Positions 35,301 through 46,191 of a stretch of 64,000 nucleotides of DNA are shown here, piece by piece. The stretch is from the NCBI GenBank assembly GCA_021234155.1, contig JAJEKV010000132.1, positions 558,001-622,000 of the forward strand, read 5' to 3'. Every line of letters begins with the position of its first letter. Within the stretch, counting starts at the first letter, position 1. The translations under genes were made by a program, and so were the position numbers. This DNA comes from Isoetes taiwanensis. Its lineage: Eukaryota; Streptophyta; Lycopodiopsida; Isoetales; Isoetaceae. The notes beneath the pieces were generated by a model. It searched no databases. It saw only the letters and a program-made list of their open reading frames with translations, and was not told the origin of the DNA.

Positions 35301-36306
35301 TCTGAATAACTAAGTGGATCAAGTACCCAAAGATGTCTATGGTTCGAGTGGAATAAGATTGCAGACAGCTGTTATCCAAGCAAGCAGCATGTGAAGTAGA
35401 AAATATTACACATCTAACCTGCATCCAAAAGATGAGTGGCGGTTGTCAAGGCTGCCATTCCACTCGTGAAACAAAATGATCGTCTTGCACCTTCTAACTT
35501 TGCTAGCAAGCTAACATTTCACCAAAGACTCAATTAATTGTATAGAATTTAAAATACAGAATCACCAGAAATCGCTTACGATTCAAGTGCATCACGGGTA
35601 GGATTTCCACTTCTGGTATAGTCATAAGGGCCACCTTCAGTAGCTGAAGGCTAAACATATGCAGACAAAACTTATTACTAATGCTTCATCAAACTTCAAA
35701 ACAACAATTACTTTAGATGAAAATTACCTGCTTGAATGTGGCGGTTTGATATAAAGGGGTGCTGAGAGCACCAAAAGGATCAAAAGTATTGCTGAACTGT
35801 AAAATCTGTGTTGACAAACCAAGCTCTTCTTCCTTTACTGTATCAAATTCATTTCACGTCAGCATATTTCTAACAGAAATACAACAGCATAAACATCCAT
35901 TTTACCCCTCAGCAAAACATCAGAGCTCGAAACAAGCAACAAAACATACTTCTTAATCCAAATTTTTGTCAAACTCGCCAATCGCATAGAAAACAATACC
36001 TACATCATGGGACTTGGTTTTTCCCATTAATTCCAGTTCTGGTTCTGCTTTCAACAAATTGTTGTGAAAACAAAATACTCTCTTTGATCTATATTGAAAT
36101 TGTGCAGGTCGCTTTAACGCATGCTGGGCTGGTAAACAAAATAAAAACAGATTACATTTTGCATTGCTCGTCTGTAAATACGACCAAAGAAAGGCAGCCT
36201 ATAACAGATCGACAACAGAAGCCACCAAATAAACATGGGTGCAGAACTTCTAACCTGGAAAAGGCGTCGGGCCTGGCAAGCTTCCATGCATTGACGCCAA
36301 TGCCAT
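32378..36306 (-). CDS. CBL: Cystathionine beta-lyase, plastidial, 14 exons, intact
   Basis: PLP enzyme of methionine synthesis: splits cystathionine into homocysteine, pyruvate and ammonia in plastids. Exons (minus strand): 36306-36255, 36128-36000, 35837-35728, 35650-35580, 35510-35419, 35016-34929, 34653-34542, 34468-34372, 33471-33390, 33307-33190, 32975-32868, 32797-32695, 32622-32516, 32452-32378. All introns are GT-AG; exon lengths sum to 1344 bp, in frame, 447 residues plus TAA. Residues 1-60 are basic and Ala/Ser-rich, fitting a transit peptide. Family marks: [19 protein letters not shown] (about 79-97), [13 protein letters not shown] with Tyr108 and Arg110 (phosphate binding), [17 protein letters not shown] with Tyr162 (stacks on PLP), [19 protein letters not shown] with Asp234, and [11 protein letters not shown] with the Schiff-base Lys259. 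Cystathionine gamma-synthase is less likely because the order and wording follow plant beta-lyase, including the C-terminal [18 protein letters not shown]. Confidence 0.95.
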
Positions 36307-36309
36307 AGC

Positions 36310-36604
36310 TAACTATTAAAGGTTTCAATGTCTACTAGGTGGGTTGGGGGTAGTGGCAATGACGAATAAAAGGCCTGGATTTGTCTTGAGGGCAATATTT
36401 TGTGGAATATTTCGGAATCTTTTCGAGGTATGGCTGCGATTGTTTGGGTTTCAAGTGACAAATAGACGGTGGAGTTTTATGGCAGCTAAATGGAAGGTGG
36501 ATCTCCAGTTGGGTGCGTTAGTTGGGATGCCTCCATTTGGGTGTAAAAGATACTCGGTGTGAAAGAAGAAGAGCCCAAATATTAGCTACAAAATCAAGTA
36601 GGTC
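36310..36604. other. Upstream region of the cystathionine beta-lyase gene
   Basis: This should hold the promoter of the minus-strand gene starting at 36306, but I could not identify a convincing TATA box. A stretch at 36370-36440 (AAAAGGCCTGGATTT, then CAATATTTTGTGGAATATTT) resembles 59180-59230, suggesting a dispersed repeat close to the gene start. Confidence 0.35.
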
Positions 36605-36800
36605 GTTATATAATGTGCTCCCCACGTATCTTAGGGCAACTCTTGTATAGTTGTCCTATGTACATTGGACATTTTTATTTCATCATTTTGTTACCGTTAT
36701 ATAATGTGCTCCCCACGTATCTTAGGGCACATTTTTATTTCATTATTTTGTTACTTGTACATTGGACATTTTTATTTCATTATTTGTTACCGTCATTTGT
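36605..36800 (+). repeat. 91-bp tandem repeat, two units plus partial
   Basis: GTTATATAATGTGCTCCCCA begins at 36605 and at 36696; the CATTTTTATTTCATTATTTTG part occurs a third time near 36765. Slightly different indels in each copy. Confidence 0.8.
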
Positions 36801-36859
36801 TATATATTGTTCCGTGGTTGAGTTGGGAAAGAGGGGGGTGCAGATAAAACTCTAGGTAT

Positions 36860-38000
36860 AGATGTTTCAAGAGTTTACATTGTAAAGGAAAACGAGAGAG
36901 AGAGGCGAGGTTTTTATAGTCCGGTGTTTTCATTGGTTATAGTGGCATAACTTGAAGTTGGAGCAAATGAAGGCGGGAGAGTGGTGAAGTAGTGTAGGTT
37001 AGCTAACTTGATATGGTATGAATTTTGATGCATGCACAATTCTAAAGTACATATTGTGAACTTGGCTACTTTTAATAGGCCTTTAATGGGAAGCTTCGCA
37101 ATGTTCTTTAAATCACCTAGCTAGTAGCCTTAAAGTATAAGAATTTGTGGTGCCTAGTAATTGGCTCTTAATGGGACATTTTAAAATATTTTATTATTCA
37201 CCTAGCTAGCCCCCATAAAGGATAAGAATTTATTTGAGAATGGTTTTTAATGTACGTGGTTAATGTCCCTAAAGAACAAAATATTCTCATTGGTGTTAAT
37301 GCTTAACATTAGGTGTGAAAGTTTCTCATAACATTGTTTATTGTCCAAGGAGCAAGTTTTTGGACCTTTCGAATTGTGTGAATGTACTTTCATGCCTTAT
37401 GTCTTGGCTAATTTGCATAGTTGAACGATGTAGTTTTTGCACTAAAATGCACTTCAAAATGCACTTGCACCACTTGCACCTAGCCTTAGATTGTCTTCGC
37501 AAGTCTTTATATCGACATGTCCATCAATGACCATTTGCGTGAAACAAAAAACGTGAAAGAAAAATCTAATGGGAGTCTATAAATTAAAAAATATCCTTGA
37601 AGTCTTAAAGTGATGTTTTGCCCAATTTGAAAGTATTGAATTTCGATGGTTGGGCATTGTTGTTTTCGCATTTCCTCCGTAATAAGTGATGTATCTTAAA
37701 ATGCATTTGCATTTATTTGCATTTGCATTTGCATTTGTTGCATTTGCATTTCTAGCTATAAATTGCTAGAGTCTAAACATAGATTTATTCGAAGAGAGTA
37801 AATTCCTTCGAGTTGAGTGTCTAGCAAACAATACTGAATAGTTAATATTGCAGACACAATGAAAAAAGGAATGCAAAAACAAACATGTACCTTCACACAT
37901 GTAGGGCAGGCAAAGCGAACATGTACTCATTGCAAAGTAATTGATGACGTAGCAATCATCCAGCTGAGTTTTGCAATTCATAATCTAAACTGGAGTAGAA
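36860..38000. other. Non-coding gap with GCATTT microsatellite
   Basis: No gene seen. At about 37698-37752 the hexamer GCATTT is repeated around eight times with one interruption. Confidence 0.55.
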
Positions 38001-38007
38001 GCTGGCA

Positions 38008-38390
38008 GTGCAAAATCTCATTGATATTGACTTCTTCCTTCCCCAGCAGACATGGTTTCAAATTCTTTATAGACTCAAGAGATACATAAATCTAAAGATC
38101 TCTAACTCTGCTATTTTTCTCATTACATTAAATATGCATGAAAGTTTTGCTCCATCCATGAAGGACTTGTCTAGAATGTTTCAAGATTTACACACTTGGA
38201 AACTTAAAGATAATTTACAACTAAAGTCTATCTGCACTGCACTAGCTAAAGGATTTCTAAGTGCATAAGCTCTGGAATGCCATCTAAAACTCTTGCATAT
38301 ACTTCAAATACTGGGGAAGGTGGGTGCATCTATTTCTGCTAAAGATAATGCCATTGAAAATTCTGTGATTTCTCATCTTCACAAGCGTTA
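38008..38390 (+). pseudogene. Unidentified ORF with one in-frame stop
   Basis: The frame from 38008 runs 86 codons to TAA at 38266-38268, then continues open in the same frame for about 40 codons to TAG near 38390. Readable parts: NMHESFAPSMKDLSRMFQDL, KLKDNLQLKSICTALAKGF, then after the stop LKLLHILQILGKVGASISAK. The composition is protein-like (amphipathic helices), and one stop in about 127 codons suggests a decayed exon. No ATG is seen at the start. I do not recognise the family. Confidence 0.35.
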
Positions 38391-38399
38391 GTGTGGTTC

Positions 38400-39620
38400 G
38401 ACCTAAGTACCTGTTTGGGCATGATTTACAATGAAGACTGCCTAATCCACCAATTTGAGCAGCAATAGAACCACCAGAACAAATATAACGACTTTAGCAA
38501 TCATATTGTGTAGCTCTCCATTTGAATTGAGAATACACACGGTAGCACATACCCAATAAGACCCAGCATCTCCTAGTATAATCTCGAACAGATCAAATTA
38601 CAAACATATGAAATGCTTACCTTTGAAATGGCAAAGCCCAACCTCTCGTTGATGCATCAACTGCTTGCATGCTTTTGAAGCATTCTGCTGCAAAGCTAAC
38701 TTCTCCTTGTGCGCATACCTCTGTGCATATAGTGTAGTCATTGTACTTCCAAATGGTCATTTCTGTAATTATGTTGCCACTATACTACAGACTTTTGCAT
38801 GTTCCTTTAACCAGAAACTTGAAGCTTCAAAGGGCTGCAAAAACCCACAAGTAATTAGCAAATAATATAGAAACAATAGCATGATCATTTGTTCTTGATC
38901 TCAGCACATCTTCATACTTGCTACTCCAAGCTACAACATATTCTAAATAATATATCGACATAGTTTATATGCATTGGGCATGCCCACACATGGACTCATT
39001 TCATCTAGCATATTAGCTTACTTATCTTTTGTCACATAATAGTTGCCTTTAACCGCTTTTTCATAATCTGCACTTATTTCTGTACATAGAATGGAGTAGC
39101 CAACAGCCAACGACAGCTTCGATACCACTACATGATTTCTTCTATTCCATTGTATGATTTTTGCGGATCTTTGAAAGCCAGTCTATTACATGTTTTGAAG
39201 CCAAATCTCATCCAACAAACTTCCAAACTGAGTTTCTTGCCTTGCTTTTAGCCAATTTTTGTATGATATTTCATCCAAATGGGTATCATGTCACTTCTAA
39301 AAGCTAGATCTGATTAGATCTTATCACACTAGAAAGTGCAATGAGCAATTCTGCTTCGCCCAGATCTCTTGCTCATCATTAATATTATTTATTATTTGCT
39401 TTAAGCCCTATATTAAGTACTTGTTTGAACATAAGCATTTTGTATTCCATTTGCTTTTTTACTCACACTAGTATGCGCTTTATGTGATTGATGTGTTCAT
39501 GCATTTTAGCTGTGCATCTTCTTAAATTGCAATGTAAAAAATGCATACATCTTTGCATTCTTTAACCCCATAATACTTTTTAGTTGTACAAGCTTCTTAG
39601 ATGTGAATGTTACAAGAAAT
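38400..39620. other. Non-coding gap
   Basis: AT-rich, no supported feature. Confidence 0.4.
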
Positions 39621-39623
39621 TTA

Positions 39624-39649
39624 TCGCGGCGGCCTTACGGCTGCCGCGA
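39624..39649. repeat. GC-rich near-perfect palindrome
   Basis: TCGCGGCGGCC, TTAC, then GGCTGCCGCGA: arms of 11 bases with a single G-to-T mismatch pair around a 4-base centre, standing in AT-rich DNA. It could be a transposon end or an extruded hairpin. Confidence 0.7.
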
Positions 39650-40338
39650 ACATTTCTCTCCAACTTGCTGCAAAAAAACGTTTTCTGCGAAGTCGAATAG
39701 TTCTCAATTCTAAGACTTTGTTGAAAAATGGTGTTGTGATGTGCCATATTACCTTGCCTTTCTTGTTGGAGCTGATTTCTAAGTGAAAGCAGGAAGACAA
39801 TAATGCTCGTTTTCTTTGTATTAATAGAATTTAACCATAGGGCTCTTGCTTTTAAGATTGTCGATGGAAATGCATCAACTTATTGCGCAATATAAAGCTC
39901 AAGGCCAAGATTCTTTTTCCGGAAGGAAAAAATAAGGAGAGAAAAAAAAGTCCAGAGAAAATAGAAGTGATAGGATTGTGGCAGAGATCGAGTTCCGGAT
40001 GCAGCCGCATGTCCCTACACTATGGCAGACGCGTGTTCTAATAATGATCTTCAGGATCCAAGATCGGAAAGCTTCATTTATTCTCAATGCTAGTGCTGGC
40101 AGTAACTAACTAGGCTTCATCTTTCCGCTGGTGGTCGGACTGCAGAAACTAGGGCCTTCACCTTCCGGCACGCATCAAAGTCTTTTTACAGTTTTCGGAC
40201 AAGACCGGAAAAGCAAAAGCAGATTTAGGTTTTAGGAGAAGGGGCAACATGGCCGGAGCTTCAATCCGCCCAACCACAGGGAGCCTTCACATCGTCATTA
40301 ACTGCAGGGTTTAATAACTGCAGGCTTTCTGTGCTGTT

Positions 40339-41180
40339 TGTTAGAATTAATGGCATATGTTAATGCCATATTCCGGATGGACTATTATAACACGAAACAC
40401 TTGGTGCAATGTTAAAAAGCCACGTATTGCAGTTAAACACTTGGCGTTTTACAGTGGCAGCAAGACAAGGAGCTTGGCTGATCTGGTTTAGATCGATACT
40501 AGCAGGGCACTGCAGCAGACAGGGAGCAGAGCTTGTGTTCTATCAGGATCAGGCGGATTATATCTGTAGTCGGACTTGTGCATCTGTGGGTATTTTTGGG
40601 TGCTTGGAATACAGTGAGCATCGTGGCAGACTTAAAGCTGGAATCTGTGTAGGAGCCTGTGTAGGAGCTGCAAGAAGAATCGACTTGCCCTGAAGCTGCC
40701 AAATTCATCTGTATGGTGTTTACAAGCTGCGGCTGATTCTATCTAAGAAGAAGTGTAATCTGTGAAGGAGACAGAGTATTGGTATTCTTGGGTTCGATTC
40801 CCAGGCTCTGAAATTGAACACTGTTGAGAGTGAGACAGCTGTATTTGGTGAAGAGGTCAATTCCAAAAACGTGGGCAAGATGCCTTCTCAGAACCATGAT
40901 TCATGTGTATATGTAAGAACGTGGATTCATCCCTGATTTTGTCAGAACAATGATTCATCCCAGATTCTGTCAGATATATTAGATTGGCCTCTTTCTCTTG
41001 GCGCTGGCACCATAATCTGATGCACGTGAAAAATTTGTAGTGTTCCAGATGTTGCCTGGATTTAGGAAGATTTTTTTATGGATCAATTCACGCTGTGGAT
41101 CTCTCTGGGTATAAATAGGTTTAGAACACCCAGGTTTTTCAATTCGCTAAGACTCGCTAAGACTGCAGGCAAACTTCATA
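40339..41180 (+). repeat. Possible solo LTR
   Basis: Starts TGTTAGAATTAATGGCATAT, the kind of TGTT start seen in many plant LTRs, with an inverted repeat ATGGCAT/ATGCCAT at its head. A TATAAATA box follows at 41110-41117. A B-box-like GGTTCGATTCCC at about 40794 may be chance or a SINE trace. I see no second copy, polypurine tract or target duplication in the window, so this remains tentative. Confidence 0.3.
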
Positions 41181-42584
41181 TAAGGTATGCCCCCTATTTT
41201 CGAATTTGTTTTCGAATCCCCTGCTTTTCTTTGATTTCACGCAGTAGCATCAGATAATCACAAAATTGCTGTCTATAATAGAGTCACGAATATCTTTATC
41301 TGCTATATTATGCTATAAGTGAGATTAATCACGGAATTAACTCTAGAATATACTCACCTTTATCTTTTTCTGCTATATGTGAAAAATTTGTTGTCTTTAA
41401 CGCTCTGCGCTGACCTCCCCATAGAAGCTCCCAGATGGCTGGCCGAAATATGCAAATCTATGCTCGTCGGGATGGGAAAATAAGACGGGCCATTTGTTGG
41501 AGGTGTAAAGTAGTTGTTAAACAGTTGTAAAACGACAGCATCCCATTGCTCCAGAAATCCGATACTTTGTCGCCCAGATTGAGCCCCATTGATAGATCCT
41601 GTAAGTAAAGACAATGGTCTTCGTCACGGGGAGACAAAGCGTTTATTTATTTCTTTATTTCCCCATTTGTTACTTTGTAGCTACTTTGTCGTTTGCCAAT
41701 TTTTTATAAGGGTGAAAGCATGGCCTTGATATGCCTCCGAAATCAAAACGGTCAAAATAATATTGACCTCATTGAATGATCGAAATAAGGAACTAATAAG
41801 ATATTCACCACTTTGCCTTTTTATGCATTTATTCCTAAGAGTATATGTGTTAGATGTGAAGCTAACGATAGTATGGTAGTCAAATCTTATAATTGTGTAA
41901 ATTTTGGCCTACCTATGCAAAGGTAGTACTCAATTGTTTATAGCATTCAACGTATAAATATCAATGTGAATAAAGTAGTTGCATAAGCCATTTTCAGGAG
42001 AACCTCCTATATTATGCCCTTAAAGGAATACTTTGTGCATGATCATAACAACATACCTTAGATTGTGTTGTACTGGTTGACCTCAATATAAGAAGGAAGA
42101 AAGAGATACATGCAAATCTATCCTTGCCGAAATTTTTGCACATGGGCATAATCTATGCTCTTCGTCCACACACGCTCATGACTCTGCTTTCCCTACCCTT
42201 AAGTGAAGGATAAAACATGGGGAAATTTTATATTGGATAGAGATGTTGCAAATGCTTTTGAAAGCACGATGGACAAATGTTTTCCATATATTCCATACAT
42301 ATATTCTCATCTTCCATTTGGTGAAGTTTCAACTGTTTATGCAATTTTGCACATTATATATGTATGTGTAAATGTAAGTAATAAATATATGTAAGTTTTT
42401 GTCGTGGTATTTGTTTCGTATGAATTGTTGATTGTTTCATTTAAGTTATTACTCATTGTGGTTTAAGCTGTGCGTGACTTAAATCAGTTGGTGTGTGCAT
42501 CGAAGCGATAAAAAAAATAAGTAGGTATTTTTGTATTGCTACATAGCCACAGTAGACTATATTGCAATTTAGTTTATTGTCTCA
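41181..42584. other. Non-coding gap
   Basis: AT-rich DNA before the Helitron frame; only short ORFs. Confidence 0.4.
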
Positions 42585-44318
42585 ATGCCTCGGAAAGATT
42601 GGTTATCAAGAATAAGTGAGGAAGATAGAAAAAAAATCCGAGAGAAAGACAATGAATTGAAGAGACAATGGTTTGCGAATCTAAGTGAGGACTCTAGAAA
42701 CGAAATACGTGAAAAAGATAGAGAGAGGAAAAAAGCAAGGAGACATGAGAGATTAGTAGATGTTGCAAGGAAACATCGACGTAGCTCAGTTGACCAAACG
42801 ACTGCAGACACAAATAGTTTAGATATTCCACAACTCGAATATAATGATATTCTTAGTTCCACAATGCAATCAGAAGATAGAGTTGAGAGCTCAGAGCAAC
42901 GAGCTCTAACACACTGGCAGACATGCGCTCGACGTATGGGGTTGGCAATAAATAAAACTTATGCGATGTGCACATGGAATAAGAGATGCACATATTGTCA
43001 AATCTTGCTGCTCAACATTGAGCAGAATGGATTTTGTTGTAATAACGGAAAATGGCTACTTCCATCGTTACCGCCTTTGCCTACAATATTAGAGAATTTG
43101 TACAACACACCTGGTTTCGCTGCAGAAGCCAGAAGAATAAACAAGTTGTTCTGTTTCAGTGTACTTGGAGTCGATGGCAGCTTTGTGAACTTAGATTTTC
43201 CTTCTTCTGTTACAATCACGGGTCGCACATATCACAGACTACTCCCTACAACAGATATCGGGAATCCTATACATTGGTATATCTACGATGAGTCGCAGCG
43301 TTACATACATGCACGTAATCAAAGAGTGCCATTCCATTGGATTGCGACAGTTGGTTCGACTCTTAACCAATTAAACCCATTCATACGACACCTTCGAACT
43401 ATGGGAACTATGGATATGCCATCGGCATACACAACAATAGAAGGAGCTGTCGCGATCAATGAAATTGCATCGATTGCCGAGGTCAACAATACAGCAGACA
43501 TTCGACCTCGCGTCGCTGGATTCTGGGTTAGGAACTAAGGGGAACCGACCTTCATAAATATCCTTGATCCTATGTATGAACCACTTCAATACCCTTTGTT
43601 CTTTCTCCATGGTACGTTAGGTTGGGGTCCTGCAAATAATGAATACAATTTGACACAATTGCAATGGTATAAGACAAGGTTACTACATGAAGATCGATTC
43701 TTGCAGCTAGGTCGACTATGCGGAGAGTACCTAGTAGATATGTATTCAAGAGTTGAAGATGCTCGCCTAAATTATTTTAGAACGCCGGCGTTCCGAAATA
43801 AAAGAATACAGTATGACGAAGACTATTCTGAACGCGATAACGATGATGATAATGACGTTATCTTGCCTGCGTCATTCTTAGGGTGTAAGAGATGGTGTTC
43901 AGTACAAGTAGCAGATGCATTGGCGCTCTCAAGGGCAAAAGGTCGTCCCACCCTATTTATTACGATGACGACAAACACAGATTGGCCCGAGATACGAACT
44001 GCACTTAGGCCAGGACAAAACGCATCTGATGCACCTATGATCGTTGTTCGATGTTTCCATGGTAGACTACAACGACTAAAAGAGTTGCTACGAAAATTCT
44101 TTCAACGTATATCGTATATGATACATACTGTAGAGTTCCAAAAACGAGGATTGCCCCACGCTCATCTTGTGTTGCGCACAGAACCTTATATACTGATCGA
44201 CTGCATCGACAAAATCATTTCTGCTGAACTGCCGTCGGATCCCGTACTTCGAGCCCAAGTACAAAAGTTCATGATTCATAGACACACAGAGAGATGTTCT
44301 TCCAACCCTATACCTTGA
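42585..44318 (+). pseudogene. Helitron replication initiator (Rep) fragment, helicase missing
   Basis: An ATG at 42585 opens a charged N-terminus (SRISEEDRKKIREKDNELKR), followed by CTYCQILLLNIEQNGFCCNN (zinc-finger-like Cys pairs), LPPLPTILENLYNTPGF and the conserved N-terminal Helitron region. TAA at 43536-43538 is the only interruption; the same frame continues GEPTFINILDP, RPTLFITMTTNTDWPEI and VEFQKRGLPHAHLVLR, where HAH is the HUH endonuclease motif that cuts and rejoins DNA in rolling-circle transposition. It ends at 44318 (about 577 codons) before the Rep domain is complete. The SF1 helicase expected next is absent, so this is a 3'-truncated pseudogene. Confidence 0.9.
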
Positions 44319-46190
44319 TATTCTTCTAAAGGCATGATGCCAAATTTATAGTCGGAATGGGATTATATATACCTCAACAAATGTTTAGATGTTTGGAATC
44401 TATCACACCTCAGACTATATCCCAATAGTAACTCTAAAATCAAATCGGAAGCCTCGCAAAATATGTAGTTGCTTAATAGGCTCTAGCATTGAAAAGCCTT
44501 GTAATATCGATTAAAAATATCTTTGGACATATTGCTTTCGATCCTTGCATAGCTTTGGATCCAACCAATGCAAGATCCTAATATCAAAACAATGTTAAAA
44601 CACTTTTTGAGAAGGCTACTATAAAGCTTACAATGGAAGCATACAACGATGAAGTTAACGGAATAGTATTTTTTTTCCTCTGACAATATCAAAATAGATT
44701 CAATTCAACATGAACCTTTGTAGATCAAATTATCAAATTTGATTTCTTGACAAACATTTACACAGCTCTAAATGCACGTGCGCCCAGCGTTGCCATGCAT
44801 ATGTAGGGTTGTGTGTTTCTATAGACCTTGTGACAATGTTGTGGATACTTGGGGTGTGTCAATAGGGTCTTCATTGTCTAATGTTGAGACTAAAAATCTT
44901 ACAATTGATGCACTTATAAGTAGCAGAATCAAACAAATGTTGTACTTTTTTTCCTATCATATGAATGCCCGACGATGATAGTTTGACTGAGAGCATTTAA
45001 TGACACAATTAATTGGGTACCACGCTAAACATGCAAACATATGTGTGTTCAATTTCTTGCTAATGTTAGGTTTTATAACATATGGTGGCTAAGTGTACAT
45101 AGGACTGAACATTTTCGGATAGGTGCTCCTCGATAGCGTGCAGCAAAACAATCAAGAGTGCAAGCAATAAAAAATGTAATTCTTGTATTACTTATTTTTT
45201 TTCCTGAAACTATGCGCTTGCAATTTTCATTATTTTTTGATACAATGGATTTGTATTACAACATGAATGGGGTCGCAAAATTCGAGTAAGATTAAACCCT
45301 GTGCTGACATGAGTCATCTCCCTACAATCCGTACTGGAAAGAGGGAAGCAAACAGAAACCTTTCTTGATTTCTTGTGACCATGACTTTTGCCTTTTTAAT
45401 GAGCTTGTTTTTGCATTGGTTTCATATCATTTAGAACTTTCATACTATGATTTTTTGGAGGACATCATAGAGTAAGTTTTGCTCTATATGGGGAAATATT
45501 AATTATTATTACAAATTACCTAAAATTGAGATCAAAAGTGAAAGTCCAAACGTGAAATTTAAGGCCACCCAATATTTTTATGGGATGAAGAAACTTGTCA
45601 ATTGCTTATATGTCAAATATTAGCTCAAAATGCATTTCCTTGTAAAAGTTGTTGTACTTAAACTACAACTGCCTTCTGGGAACCATAATTGGTTCTGAGG
45701 AGGCAGAAAGCAATTTTGACCCTGTCATGTTTGAATGGCCTTATCTTTCTTCACAAAATTCGGATTGACATGTGATTTTTTTGTGTCGTTTGGTAATCAA
45801 AAAATTTGAAAACTTTGTTTTGTCGAGATGCAGTTTTACTTTATGTAAACATAAAGCTTTTGGTACTTGAGTTTGCTAGACCATAACTTACAAGAATGGA
45901 GGTGTATATACTTTTAGGTATTTTTTTAGTGGACCATGACTGTCATATATGAACTCCTAGAAAGGGTTTGAATAGATTTTGTACCATTGATTTTATATGA
46001 ATTTTAAAGTGAACACGCAAATGGACCATTTCTTTCCATCACCTGACCACTCTAGTGTTAAACAACTCACACGATAAATTCTGCATACTTAGAATAATAA
46101 ACTCTAAGATTTACTTACTTGTAACAAAGAAAATATAAAACTATATAGTAACATGACATCAAAAATTTATAATATTCAAGGTTAGAGAGT
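44319..46190. other. Non-coding gap
   Basis: AT-rich, no supported gene. The Helitron 3' end (CTRR with a nearby hairpin) was not identified. Confidence 0.4.
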
Positions 46191-46191
46191 G

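Noticed and set aside
40780-40820. tRNA gene suggested by GGTTCGATTCCC
   Set aside because: The T-arm pairs, but no matching acceptor stem, D arm or anticodon arm is found within 80 bases upstream.
42569-42862. Minus-strand serine/leucine-rich ORF
   Set aside because: Shadow of the charged Helitron N-terminus on the other strand.
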